Notes under the pieces: model-generated
The model's database searches: none
Seen by the model: only the letters and a program-made list of their open reading frames with translations
What the model was told of the DNA's origin: nothing
Made by a program: the position numbers and the translations under genes
Assembly (NCBI GenBank): GCA_031272985.1
Contig: JAISSU010000030.1
Location: 1-60,218, forward strand
Source of the DNA: Lachnospiraceae bacterium
Lineage (GTDB): Bacteria > Bacillota > Clostridia > Lachnospirales > Lachnospiraceae
Reading direction: 5' to 3'
DNA length: 60,218 nucleotides
Part shown: positions 33,901 through 41,874 of the stretch, one piece after another
How the letters are laid out: the number at the start of each line of letters is the position of its first letter
Numbering within the stretch: the first letter of the stretch is position 1

Positions 33901-34040
33901 TCGCAGTAGCAGGAGCGGCATGGCTGTGGGTGAAAGAGCCGGCAAAGGCAAGGAAGAAAGTGCGCAGAAGACAAAATTTGCGAAATCAAATTGTGAGAGA
34001 TCACATAGTCACTCGCAGACGTAGACGCAAGTATTTTTAA
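30969..34040 (+). CDS. Large secreted surface protein with a C-terminal membrane anchor
   Basis: A 1,023-residue protein. The basic N-terminus and hydrophobic segment (about 24-43) form a signal peptide with likely cleavage after VKA near residue 52. A long extracellular beta-rich region follows, with isopeptide-pilin-like segments and, near residues 830-930, a DUF7601-like domain (YGKLSVTKTVTAGDNEKVFTFYL). A Pro/Asp/Thr-rich spacer, the motif VPTGDD, a membrane helix and a strongly Arg/Lys-rich tail complete a wall-anchor-like end; it is not a standard LPXTG. It is probably an adhesin. ATG 30969 has GGGGGG 7 bases upstream; GTG 30966 is also possible. Confidence 0.75.
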   Translation: MKDHSVIRERIFRKERMYKARRRIFSCFVASIFVFSFLLSAIKMLSIPVKAADGDVYFGAGSYGIVTDLIQNNTVLDENTTLQEGSLDLDFVVNIKPDDFENWVREGGTGTTASQAAKDTLIHIYVSKAAFPDQTPTLDNPVIPVGDNSQRYFTDAARNMYEVIQPVTATSFPAGYVGDEDDLPSDFWDFQLKFNVSTPAGFAAYQNTGWDIHNQKLELHGEYKKTDSKTKDIVIIDDTSTVGVDYDREFPDPPPDDPEDPTTGVPSFKKGVLSGGYGTVDNHYVPYDGRYWAQLYNEEADVPPLTSSSYSTVDENNVLIGVGNHYVAYELQVNFDGNGLVHNNGLDQEPGVVTETIPSGMKLVEYGDKVGIFIDRYTGSPRTADEHGVLYSNNITMVQEVVEASMSVTGDGTKTLATDHGNYFVKAEDLGISLTYTPAASEDGNAQVRITFGSAPETKTDGSATPDNYKDNSPAYRIVILLETDNSSTSGFISEIENTASLQYVDEDGPETIHSEVEVTWIKQNSGQLSRKLGYDFDEDDWDADARDVIPDSGNYPITEVDGKSYITIPYRLDIFAVGIVTDSQILNIVDTLPGGEFVTDGTEPYYFTKDLDETHLALADVPFVLTTEGLSENALFAISNKAGGYGTNGKSTTYHFYYKMRIPLDNIYGSTKTNWASSSKVDRIIPLKVTLNKYDSEDRSKQKPLTDSDYQIGLFYSDGTTPVKDYTGADAVFSKDKLTLYIDQTEINQQLLPLKLVEMTPPSAEYSGSQGKTYTIYFTYSNALPVLSEDDATTTDVTEDDTLLELVKNTDNSYNLSVFNEKDSDYGKLSVTKTVTAGDNEKVFTFYLKTGEPLAPFNGSFTVTGDDAPTGTQTTSTEGAFTLKHGQTAHFNILKGTPYQVVEADYSEDGYITYVTGTSGTINAAELTAAFENVKTKPITPIDSPNPDTPDTPSTDTAVPTGDDANFIWLVPMFMSLAVAGAAWLWVKEPAKARKKVRRRQNLRNQIVRDHIVTRRRRRKYF

Positions 34041-34085
34041 GAAAATTATCAAATTTCGATATGAGTAACCCGCTCATCCCGCCTG

Positions 34086-34112
34086 TTAGCACTCTTTGAT
34101 AAAGAGTGCTAA
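34086..34112. promoter_or_regulatory. CIRCE operator (HrcA site) before htpG
   Basis: TTAGCACTC, nine bases, GAGTGCTAA: a perfect match to the CIRCE consensus bound by the heat-shock repressor HrcA. It lies 7 bases before the -35 box of the promoter that faces htpG. The hairpin is followed by TTTTTT, so it may also terminate the surface-protein transcript. Confidence 0.93.
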
Positions 34113-34119
34113 TTTTTTA

Positions 34120-34148
34120 TTGACTTTCTTATTTAGTGAGGTTAAAAT
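34120..34148 (+). promoter_or_regulatory. HrcA-controlled promoter of htpG
   Basis: TTGACT (34120-34125), 17-base spacer, TAAAAT (34143-34148). Transcription starts near 34155, giving a leader of about 220 bases to htpG. Confidence 0.8.
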
Positions 34149-34161
34149 GAATTTCAGAAAT

Positions 34162-34324
34162 GACATGCATTATAATCAGAGACAGCACAGAAATAAGCTT
34201 GCTTATATTCTGTGAATGTCGATGATTATAATATAGGGCGGACGCCCGACATGAATAATTCGGCGACCTTAAGTCAAAATAAATTCTTGCATGAACATTT
34301 CGCCGAATTATGAATGGGCATGTC
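34162..34324 (+). ncRNA. Highly base-paired leader RNA of htpG, candidate cis-regulatory element
   Basis: The leader contains several nested repeats. ATTATAATC (34169-34177) pairs with 34224-34232, or GACAT (34162-34166) with ATGTC (34216-34220). Inside, CACAGAAATAAGC (34186-34198) pairs with 34201-34214 with one bulge. Next, GGGC/GCCC flank GGAC (34235-34247). Then TAATTCGGCGA (34256-34266) pairs exactly with 34300-34310, enclosed by GACATG (34248-34253) with CATGTC (34319-34324). I recognise no known riboswitch. The amount of pairing in an A/T-rich leader suggests a regulatory RNA, perhaps temperature-sensing. Confidence 0.5.
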
Positions 34325-34374
34325 AAGGCTAAGCTTGTCAAGAAATATAAGAATAATAAGGAGATGATTTTGAA

Positions 34375-36426
34375 ATGACCACGAAATACGGACAACTTTC
34401 TATCAGCAGCGAGAATATTTTCCCGATTATTAAGAAATGGGTGTATTCGGACCATGATATTTTTATAAGGGAAATGATTTCAAACGGCTGCGACGCGATT
34501 ACCAAGCTTAAAAAGCTGGACATGATGGGCGAGTATTCTCTGCCCGATAATTACAAACCGAGGATTGATGTCATTGTCAATAGCGAAGATAAGACAATTC
34601 GTTTTATCGACAATGGTATCGGCATGACGGAAGCCGAGGTAGAGGAGTATATTACTCAGATTGCTTTTTCGGGAGCGACTAAATTCCTTGAGAAATACAA
34701 GGATAAGACTACTCAGGATGATATGATAGGGCACTTCGGACTCGGATTTTATTCGGCTTTCATGGTAGCTGATGAGGTCGAGATACAATCCCTAAGCTGG
34801 CAAAAGGATGCAAAGAGCGTACATTGGTCCAGTGAAGGCGGCATAGAATATAGCATTGAAGAGGGAAATAAAGAAGGCGTTGGGACTGAGATTATTCTTC
34901 ATCTGAATGAAGACAGCCTCGCATTTTCCAATGTTTATAAGGCGCGAGAGGTATTGGAGAAATACTGCTCGTTTATTCCCGTGGAGATATATTTAACAAA
35001 TGCAAATGAAAAGCCCGAAGAACCAAAGGAAGGCGAAGAGCCAAAGAAACCCGAACCCATTAATGACATTCACCCGCTTTGGAGCAAACATCAAAACGAA
35101 TGCACCGAAGAGGACTATAAGAGCTTTTACAGGAAGGTTTTCTTAGATTATAAAGAGCCACTTTTCTGGATACATTTGAATATGGATTATCCGTTTAACC
35201 TTAAGGGAATCCTGTATTTCCCTCGCATTAATACGGAATATGATTCATTGGAAGGCACAATTAAATTATACAATAATCAGGTATTTATCGCGGATAATAT
35301 TAAAGAAGTGATTCCCGAGTACCTATTAATAATGAAGGGAGTCATAGATTGCCCGGATTTACCGCTTAATGTTTCAAGGAGCGCATTGCAAAATGATGGT
35401 TTCGTAGGAAAAATCGCAGAGTACATCTCAAAGAAAGTGGCAGAAAAGCTCTCGGGCATGTGCAAAACGAAACGCGAAGACTTCGAGAAATGCTGGGATA
35501 ATATCGGACCCTTCGTAAAATTCGGTTGCCTGAAAGACGATAAATTCTGCGAGAAAATGACGGATTCTATATTATTTAAGAATCTCGACCATAAATATCT
35601 GACCTTGAAAGAATACCTTGGTGAGAACAAGCAAGATTCGACCAAAGACGAAGCCGAAACCGAAGCCGAAAGTGAAACCGACGGTGCAACTGCCAATAAA
35701 TCGGAATCAACCGGCTTGGAAGAAAATGTTACCGAAACAGCTACTACCGAAGGAGAATGCTCAGAAGATGGAGGCGAAGTCGAAGACACAAGTAAAGATG
35801 ACGAAAAGGAAGCTCCGAAAACCCGAGTATACTACGTTAGCGACGAGCGCCTGCAAAGTCAGTACATTAACCTCTTTAAGAGTCAGGGGCAGGATGCGGT
35901 GATTCTTAACCACAATATTGATACGCATTTTATTACGCAGCTTGAACAAAAGAATCCCGATTTGGAATTCCTTCGCATAGATGCGGATTTAACCGAAGGC
36001 TCAAAAGAGTATATCGGGCAAGAGGATAAGGAGGACTTTGAAAAGACCTCGAAAGATTTGATTTCAATCTTTAAGAAAGAACTGGGCAAGGATAAGATGG
36101 AAATCAAGGTCGAAAAACTAAAAGACGCGAATGTCGCCTCGGTAATTACGCTTTCCGAACAGAGCCGCCGTATGCAGGAAATGATGAAGATGTATGGCAT
36201 GGATGGGATGGACTTAGGAAAAGAAGGCGAAGGCTGCACATTGATAATTAATGCCAATCATCCGCTGGTACAGTATGTGGCGCAGCATAGACGATCAAAG
36301 AGCGTGTCGGTTATATGTAAACAGCTCTTTGATTTAGCCATGCTATCACACAAACCACTGTCCCCTGAGGAAATGACAGAGTTTGTAAAACGAAGCAATG
36401 AGATAATGATGCTATTGACGAAATAA
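34375..36426 (+). CDS. htpG: Chaperone HtpG (Hsp90 family)
   Basis: A 683-residue Hsp90. The N-terminal ATPase has the family motifs MISNGCDAITK, DNGIGM and GHFGLGFYSAFMV; middle and C-terminal dimerisation domains follow. It folds or protects client proteins under stress. Compared with usual bacterial HtpG (about 625-635 residues) it has an acidic insertion of about 65 residues (near 416-481, rich in Glu, Asp, Thr, Ser) between LTLKEYLGE and TRVYYVSDERLQSQY, inside the middle domain. A CIRCE operator and a long leader precede it; AAGGAG precedes the ATG. Confidence 0.96.
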   Translation: MTTKYGQLSISSENIFPIIKKWVYSDHDIFIREMISNGCDAITKLKKLDMMGEYSLPDNYKPRIDVIVNSEDKTIRFIDNGIGMTEAEVEEYITQIAFSGATKFLEKYKDKTTQDDMIGHFGLGFYSAFMVADEVEIQSLSWQKDAKSVHWSSEGGIEYSIEEGNKEGVGTEIILHLNEDSLAFSNVYKAREVLEKYCSFIPVEIYLTNANEKPEEPKEGEEPKKPEPINDIHPLWSKHQNECTEEDYKSFYRKVFLDYKEPLFWIHLNMDYPFNLKGILYFPRINTEYDSLEGTIKLYNNQVFIADNIKEVIPEYLLIMKGVIDCPDLPLNVSRSALQNDGFVGKIAEYISKKVAEKLSGMCKTKREDFEKCWDNIGPFVKFGCLKDDKFCEKMTDSILFKNLDHKYLTLKEYLGENKQDSTKDEAETEAESETDGATANKSESTGLEENVTETATTEGECSEDGGEVEDTSKDDEKEAPKTRVYYVSDERLQSQYINLFKSQGQDAVILNHNIDTHFITQLEQKNPDLEFLRIDADLTEGSKEYIGQEDKEDFEKTSKDLISIFKKELGKDKMEIKVEKLKDANVASVITLSEQSRRMQEMMKMYGMDGMDLGKEGEGCTLIINANHPLVQYVAQHRRSKSVSVICKQLFDLAMLSHKPLSPEEMTEFVKRSNEIMMLLTK

Positions 36427-36428
36427 AA

Positions 36429-36457
36429 TTGAAACAGGTATTCGAAAATGGTATACT
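36429..36457 (+). promoter_or_regulatory. Promoter of the murE cluster
   Basis: TTGAAA (36429-36434), 17-base spacer, TATACT (36452-36457), just after htpG. Confidence 0.7.
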
Positions 36458-36461
36458 AAGC

Positions 36462-36486
36462 GAGGCGGGGAAATATTCCCTGCCTC
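36462..36486 (+). other. Hairpin at the 5' end of the murE transcript
   Basis: GAGGCGGGGAA (36462-36472) pairs with 36476-36486 around ATA, with one G-T pair. It begins within a few bases of the predicted transcription start. Followed only by TTT, it is more like a 5' stabiliser than a full terminator, though partial termination is possible. Confidence 0.55.
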
Positions 36487-36513
36487 TTTGGGAGTAAATG
36501 AAAGGATTATGAT

Positions 36514-38046
36514 ATGCTATTAATAGAAATGCTTAAAGGCATTCCCTGTAGATTGATACGGGGAGATTTAAATATCGAGATAGCCGCATTAACGAGCGAT
36601 TCAAGAAAGGCGCGCGAAAGCGCTCTTTTTGTATGTATTAGGGGACATGAAACTGACGGGCACTCATATATTAAAGACGTCTGCGAAAAGGGTGCCGCGG
36701 CAATACTTATCGAAGATGAGACATTGATTCCTGCTGACGTTTCGGATTATCCGAATGTCACGATTATTCAGTCAGACGATACGAGATATGCTTTTGCGCT
36801 ACTTTCGGCCACCTGGTTCGGACACCCGGCCAAAAAGCTAAAAGTCATCGGCATTACGGGCACTAAAGGAAAGACCACTTCTACATATATGATTAAGTCC
36901 GTTTTGGAAGGGGCAGGTATTAAGACCGGACTAATAGGGACAATAGAAACAGATTTCGGAGACGGCAGTGAACCGATAGAGGCTAAGAACACGACGCCTG
37001 AGTCATACGAAATTCAGGAAACCTTCGCAAAGATGTTGGAAAAAGGCTGCACTCATGTGGTTATGGAGGTCTCATCCCAAGGGCTAAAGCTACATAGAAC
37101 CGCAGGTGTACCTTTTGAAATCGGAGTCTTTACGAATCTCGGAAATGACCATATTGGCCCGAATGAACACGACTCTTTTGACGAGTATAAAGAATGCAAG
37201 AGCCGATTGTTTAAACAATGCAAAATCGGAATCGGAAATGCGAATGACGAACATTTCGAAGATGTTTTCAAAAATGCAACTTGCGATGTTGTTTCATATA
37301 AAATAAATGCCGCAGGGTACAATGTCCACATCGCCTTGCAAGATAGTGAATACAATGGCACAAATATCACATCCTATACGGCCACCGGTTTGAAATTAAT
37401 AAACGGCGAAGGTTATCTCGGCGTTGATTTTCATGTTAATGAATTGGATTTGGACGTTAATCTTCATATGCCGGGCGAGTTTTCTGTTTCTAATGCAGTA
37501 GCCGCGATTGCGGTTTGTGATACACTCGGCGTTGAAAAAGATGTGATTAAAAAAGCTTTAGAAAATGCTTTTGTTAAGGGGAGAATCGAGCGCGTGAATG
37601 TCTCGCCGGATTTCGTTGTATTGATTGATTACGCGCATAATGCTATGAGTCTCGAAACACTTTTACTGACATTAAAGGAATATAAGCCGAAACGAATAGT
37701 GACTGTATTTGGGTGCGGAGGGAATCGCTCAAAGGACAGAAGATATGATATGGGCGAAGTTTCAGGGAGGCTATCAGATTTTACGGTTATCACCTCGGAT
37801 AATCCGAGATTTGAAGAGCCGCAAGACATAATTAATGATATTATTACGGGAATTAAGCGGACGAACGGAAAGTATGTAACGATTCCCGACAGAAAAGAAG
37901 GCATTCGCTATGCAATAAAAACCGCAATAGAAGGCGATGTTATTGTAATCGCAGGCAAAGGGCACGAGACCTATCAGGAAATCCGCGGTGTGAAGCACCA
38001 CATGGATGACAGGGAGTTGATTCGCGAATGTACGCTGACGTATTGA
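36514..38046 (+). CDS. murE: UDP-MurNAc-tripeptide synthetase MurE
   Basis: A 510-residue Mur ligase. The ATP loop GITGTKGKTTSTYM, the central domain (EVSSQGLKLHR) and the C-terminal DNPRFEEP motif are clear. DNPR marks enzymes that add meso-diaminopimelate to UDP-MurNAc-Ala-Glu. The segment after the central motif reads NDHIGPNEHDSFDEYKECK instead of the commoner DHLDYHGT form, a variant I associate with some Clostridia. The end overlaps priA by 19 bases. Confidence 0.92.
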   Translation: MLLIEMLKGIPCRLIRGDLNIEIAALTSDSRKARESALFVCIRGHETDGHSYIKDVCEKGAAAILIEDETLIPADVSDYPNVTIIQSDDTRYAFALLSATWFGHPAKKLKVIGITGTKGKTTSTYMIKSVLEGAGIKTGLIGTIETDFGDGSEPIEAKNTTPESYEIQETFAKMLEKGCTHVVMEVSSQGLKLHRTAGVPFEIGVFTNLGNDHIGPNEHDSFDEYKECKSRLFKQCKIGIGNANDEHFEDVFKNATCDVVSYKINAAGYNVHIALQDSEYNGTNITSYTATGLKLINGEGYLGVDFHVNELDLDVNLHMPGEFSVSNAVAAIAVCDTLGVEKDVIKKALENAFVKGRIERVNVSPDFVVLIDYAHNAMSLETLLLTLKEYKPKRIVTVFGCGGNRSKDRRYDMGEVSGRLSDFTVITSDNPRFEEPQDIINDIITGIKRTNGKYVTIPDRKEGIRYAIKTAIEGDVIVIAGKGHETYQEIRGVKHHMDDRELIRECTLTY

Positions 38047-40256
38047 TTGATATCAATCATGAAAAACTCGATAAGACTTTTCAGTACAGCGTCCCCGCTA
38101 AATGGGAGGCTATGTTAGGTGTCGGCGATAAAGTACAAGTCCCTTTCGGACGGGCAAATACCGTGACAGAAGGTTATATTTTGGGGTTTTCGGAGATAGC
38201 AAAGTTTGATCCTGAAAAAACAAAGGATATTCTCTGCCCCGCTTTAGGAAGCATTTCCGCAGAGTCAAGGCTCATTGCGTTAGCCTCGTGGATGAGGGAA
38301 ACATACGGGGGGACGTTCATTCAAGCCCTAAAAACCGTGCTTCCGGTAAAGACGGAAACCAAAGCAAAGGAAGTAAAAACGGTAATATTAAAGACTTCGT
38401 ACGAAGATGCTGTAGCGCTCTATGAAGAAGCCATAAAGAAGAATCATAGTGCAAAGGCACGAATACTTAAAGCGCTGATTTACTCAAAAGAAGGCGTGCT
38501 TTTGCCAATATTATTGGATAGGGCGCATACCACGTCCGCAGCGCTTAAACCATTGGAAAATGCGGGTATCATTTCATTGGATGTGAGAAAGGTTTCGCGA
38601 AATCCAAAGCCCGATCCTGCTTTGGGGCAGGAAAAACCTGTATTAAATGATGAGCAGTACGCGGTACTTAAAGCTTTTGATGAAGAATACCATGGTAAAG
38701 AACGCAGACCTTTATTGATACATGGAGTGACCGGAAGCGGAAAGACCGAAATCTATATGGAAATGATTGAGAGGGTATTGGCTGAAGGGAAAGATGCCAT
38801 AATGCTGATACCTGAGATTGCGCTTACCTACCAGATGATTGGGAGATTTGCGGCGAGATTCGGGGAAAAAGCGAGCGTTCTTCACTCGAGGCTATCTGCG
38901 GGTGAGAGGTATGACCAATTCGAACGGGCGCGTATCGGCGAAGTGAAAGTAATGATTGGACCCCGTTCCGCGATTTTTTCTCCTTTTGCGAATCTGGGTC
39001 TGATAATAATGGATGAAGAGCATGAGAATACTTATAAAAGTGAGCAGACTCCGCGTTACCATGCAAGGGAAACGGCGCTTAAAAGAGCGCAGTTAGAAGG
39101 GGCGTATTTCGTGATGGGTTCCGCCACACCATCTGTGACCGCATATTCACTCGCAAAGAGCGGTGTGTTCAGATTGGCTGTATTGCGAGACAGAGTCATG
39201 GGACGCAGCCTTCCAAAAGTCATTACCGTGGATATGAGGGAGGAGTTTAAAAACGGAAACAGGGGTATTTTCAGCAATTTATTAATAGAACATATCAAAA
39301 AACGTGTGGAAAACAGACAGCAAGTTATGTTATTCTTAAACAGGAGAGGTTATGCCGGATTTATCTCCTGTATAGCATGCGGAGCAGTAGTGAAATGTCC
39401 TCATTGTGATGTTTCTCTGACCGCGCATCGTGATGGGAAGCTTAAATGCCACTACTGCGGGTATCAAAGCCCTTTTCTGCACTGTTGTCCCGTATGCGGT
39501 TCAAAACACGTCGGTGTTTTCAGGGCAGGTACGCAGCAGATTGAGGCTGAGGTTAAAAAACACTTCCCTACTGCGAGAGTACTTAGGATGGATGCGGATA
39601 CCACTTCCAAAAAAGACGGTCATGAAAAGATACTTTCCGCGTTCCGTAAGGGCGATGCGGATATTTTGGTGGGAACTCAGATGATCGTCAAAGGACATGA
39701 TTTTGAGAACGTGACCCTGATGGGAATAATTGCAGCCGACCAGTCTTTATTTTCGGCAGACTATGCCGCAGGTGAGCGCACTTTTGCTCTATTAGCTCAG
39801 GCCGCCGGAAGGGCAGGCAGGGGCGATGAAAGCGGGGAGGTCATTGTCCAGACTTACAATCCCGAGCATTACAGCATTGCTTTTGCGGCAGCTTCGGATT
39901 ACGAGGGATTTTATGAAGAAGAGATAAATTATCGTAGGGTAATGGGGTATCCGCCCGCCCAGAATCTGCTGGCGGTCTTGGTCGGAGATGAGGACGAGGA
40001 AAAAGTAAAAAACATTGCCGAAAGGCTTCGGGACTTTGTTAAACCAATGGAGAGTATCGGCACTTTGCAGGTGATAGGTCCCGCGGCTCCGGCGGCTGAG
40101 AAGATAAAGGATGTACACAGGCGGGTTATATATTTGAAAGCGCAGAGTTTAAGCACACTTAATAATCTGCGGGAACAGATGGAAGCATTCCTTGAAAAAA
40201 GTAAGGCGGCAGGCGAAGTCAGAATAATATTTGATTTAAACCCGACCCATAGTTAG
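38028..40256 (+). CDS. priA: Primosomal protein N' (replication restart helicase PriA)
   Basis: A 742-residue PriA. The N-terminal 3'-DNA-binding domain is followed by a helicase with GVTGSGKTEIY (Walker A) and MDEEHENTYK (DEEH box), and a zinc module (CIACGAVVKCPHCD; CHYCGYQ; CCPVCGS). It reloads the replicative helicase at stalled forks. It starts inside the murE end. A tandem repeat follows before def. Confidence 0.96.
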   Translation: MYADVLIDINHEKLDKTFQYSVPAKWEAMLGVGDKVQVPFGRANTVTEGYILGFSEIAKFDPEKTKDILCPALGSISAESRLIALASWMRETYGGTFIQALKTVLPVKTETKAKEVKTVILKTSYEDAVALYEEAIKKNHSAKARILKALIYSKEGVLLPILLDRAHTTSAALKPLENAGIISLDVRKVSRNPKPDPALGQEKPVLNDEQYAVLKAFDEEYHGKERRPLLIHGVTGSGKTEIYMEMIERVLAEGKDAIMLIPEIALTYQMIGRFAARFGEKASVLHSRLSAGERYDQFERARIGEVKVMIGPRSAIFSPFANLGLIIMDEEHENTYKSEQTPRYHARETALKRAQLEGAYFVMGSATPSVTAYSLAKSGVFRLAVLRDRVMGRSLPKVITVDMREEFKNGNRGIFSNLLIEHIKKRVENRQQVMLFLNRRGYAGFISCIACGAVVKCPHCDVSLTAHRDGKLKCHYCGYQSPFLHCCPVCGSKHVGVFRAGTQQIEAEVKKHFPTARVLRMDADTTSKKDGHEKILSAFRKGDADILVGTQMIVKGHDFENVTLMGIIAADQSLFSADYAAGERTFALLAQAAGRAGRGDESGEVIVQTYNPEHYSIAFAAASDYEGFYEEEINYRRVMGYPPAQNLLAVLVGDEDEEKVKNIAERLRDFVKPMESIGTLQVIGPAAPAAEKIKDVHRRVIYLKAQSLSTLNNLREQMEAFLEKSKAAGEVRIIFDLNPTHS

Positions 40257-40404
40257 GGGTGTCGGGGTATCCCCTGACCTTTAGTAGCGTAGACCGGATT
40301 CATTTCGGTCGGAGCGAGGGGTGTCGGGGGTATCCCCTGACCTTTAGTAGCGTAGATGGAATTCACTTCCATCGGAGCGAGGGGTGTCGGGGGTATCCCC
40401 TGAC
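40256..40404. repeat. Three-copy 62-63-base intergenic tandem repeat with covarying hairpins
   Basis: The core GGGGTGTCGGGGGTATCCCC plus TGAC occurs at 40256-40278 (one G shorter), 40318-40341 and 40381-40404. Between cores are CTTTAGTAGCGTAGA, a hairpin and GGAGCGA. The two hairpins differ in sequence but keep pairing: GACCGGA/TTCGGTC (40292-40310) and GATGGAA/TTCCATC (40355-40373). The array fills the whole gap between priA and def. Read on the minus strand it gives an open 21-residue repeat, probably a by-product of the 63-base period. Confidence 0.88.
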
Positions 40405-40428
40405 TAATAATAGATAATGGAGGTTTTA

Positions 40429-40920
40429 ATGGCATTACGAACCATAAGATTATTAGGAGATGACGTATTAAAGAAAAAGGCTAAAGAAGTTACGAAAATG
40501 AATTTCAGGACGCAACAGCTTATTGCCGATATGATTGAAACGATGCATAATGCAGGGGGTGTGGGACTGGCGGCGCCTCAAGTGGGGATTCTAAAGGCTA
40601 TTGTTGTTATTGATTTAGGAGAAGGCCCTGTGATTCTGATAAATCCCGAAATCACAGCCGAAGAAGGAAGCCAGACGGGAGATGAGGGATGCTTGAGTGT
40701 CCCCGGAAAGCAAGGCGTGGTTACGAGACCTGAGAAGGTGACGGTGAAGGCGCTGGATGCGCAGATGAATGAGATTGAGATAACTGGAGAAAGTCTATTC
40801 GCAAGGGCAATATGCCATGAGGTCGACCACTTAAATGGACAGATGTATGTGGATTTAGTAGAGGGCGAGTTAAGGGATGTGACTGATGAAGAAGACGAAA
40901 AAGAGGCGGAATCAAAATGA
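40429..40920 (+). CDS. def: Peptide deformylase
   Basis: A 163-residue deformylase with the three motifs GVGLAAPQVG, EGCLSVPG and HEVDHLNG that hold the metal and catalytic Glu. It removes the formyl group from new proteins. ATG 40429 follows ATGGAGG by 5 bases; an in-frame ATG at 40417 overlaps that site. An acidic tail ends the protein. It overlaps fmt by 4 bases. Confidence 0.96.
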   Translation: MALRTIRLLGDDVLKKKAKEVTKMNFRTQQLIADMIETMHNAGGVGLAAPQVGILKAIVVIDLGEGPVILINPEITAEEGSQTGDEGCLSVPGKQGVVTRPEKVTVKALDAQMNEIEITGESLFARAICHEVDHLNGQMYVDLVEGELRDVTDEEDEKEAESK

Positions 40921-41861
40921 AAGTGATTTTTATGGGCACCCCGGATTTTGCACTTCCCACGCTAAAGGCCATTTATAATTCTAATCATGAGGTGGTTTTG
41001 GCAGTGACTCAGCCTGACAGACAAAGAGGCAGAAATAAAGCCTTAAGTCCTTCGCCTGTCAAAGAAGAAGCTAATGATTTGGGAATTCCGGTTTTCCAGC
41101 CGGAGAGAATCAGGGATGCACAGAACCTTAAAATACTTAAAAAATATAAAGCTGATGTGATTGTAGTGGTGGCTTTTGGACAGATACTCCCAAAAAGTGT
41201 GCTCTCGCTTACGAAATATGGCTGTATTAATGTCCACGCATCGTTACTACCTGCCTATAGGGGAGCTGCACCTATACAATGGGCGATCTTAAACGGTGAG
41301 AATACGACCGGTGTGACTACCATGCAGATGGATGAAGGTTTGGATACCGGTGATATACTGTTAAAAAGAGAGATTCAAATAGCCCAAACCGATACTGCGG
41401 GGGATTTGCATGAAAAGCTGTCAATTATAGGAGCAGAGTTGTTAATCGAGACTTTAGCGAAGCTTGAAAAAGGCGGGATAAAACCCATACCGCAAGGGGA
41501 AACGACTACCCCATACGCGAAAATGCTTAAAAAGGAGTCGGGTTTAATTGATTGGAATGAAAGTGCGGAACATATAGAAAGAATGATTAGGGCTTTTAAT
41601 CCGTGGCCGGGGGCTTTTTTAAGACGCGGTGGGAAACTCATTAAATTGACACAAGGAATTGTTTCAGAGGAAGGGGATTCCCATGGCAATGGTGAAACGA
41701 TTGCGCAAGGTACAATTATGGCTGTTACAAAGGAATATTTTGATGTGAGTACAGGGAATGGAGCACTTAGAATATTAGCTTTACAGCCGGAAGGAAAGAG
41801 AGTTATGAGTGCGGCTGAGTACTTAAGGGGATACAACGTAAAAACCGGAGAAAGGTTTTAA
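40917..41861 (+). CDS. fmt: Methionyl-tRNA formyltransferase
   Basis: A 314-residue enzyme with the formyl-tetrahydrofolate-binding fold and the signature HASLLPAYRGAAPIQWAI, plus the C-terminal OB-like domain. It formylates initiator Met-tRNA, the step that def later reverses. ATGA overlap with def shows coupled translation. Confidence 0.96.
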   Translation: MKVIFMGTPDFALPTLKAIYNSNHEVVLAVTQPDRQRGRNKALSPSPVKEEANDLGIPVFQPERIRDAQNLKILKKYKADVIVVVAFGQILPKSVLSLTKYGCINVHASLLPAYRGAAPIQWAILNGENTTGVTTMQMDEGLDTGDILLKREIQIAQTDTAGDLHEKLSIIGAELLIETLAKLEKGGIKPIPQGETTTPYAKMLKKESGLIDWNESAEHIERMIRAFNPWPGAFLRRGGKLIKLTQGIVSEEGDSHGNGETIAQGTIMAVTKEYFDVSTGNGALRILALQPEGKRVMSAAEYLRGYNVKTGERF

Positions 41862-41874
41862 GGAGGGCACAGGT

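Noticed and set aside
40256-40404. CRISPR array
   Set aside because: Only three cores, the spacers are nearly identical to each other, and no cas genes are near.
40253-40435. 60-residue minus-strand frame with a 21-residue repeat over the priA-def array
   Set aside because: The 63-base period is a multiple of three, so any open frame repeats. There is no ribosome site, and paired changes in the hairpins argue for structure, not coding.
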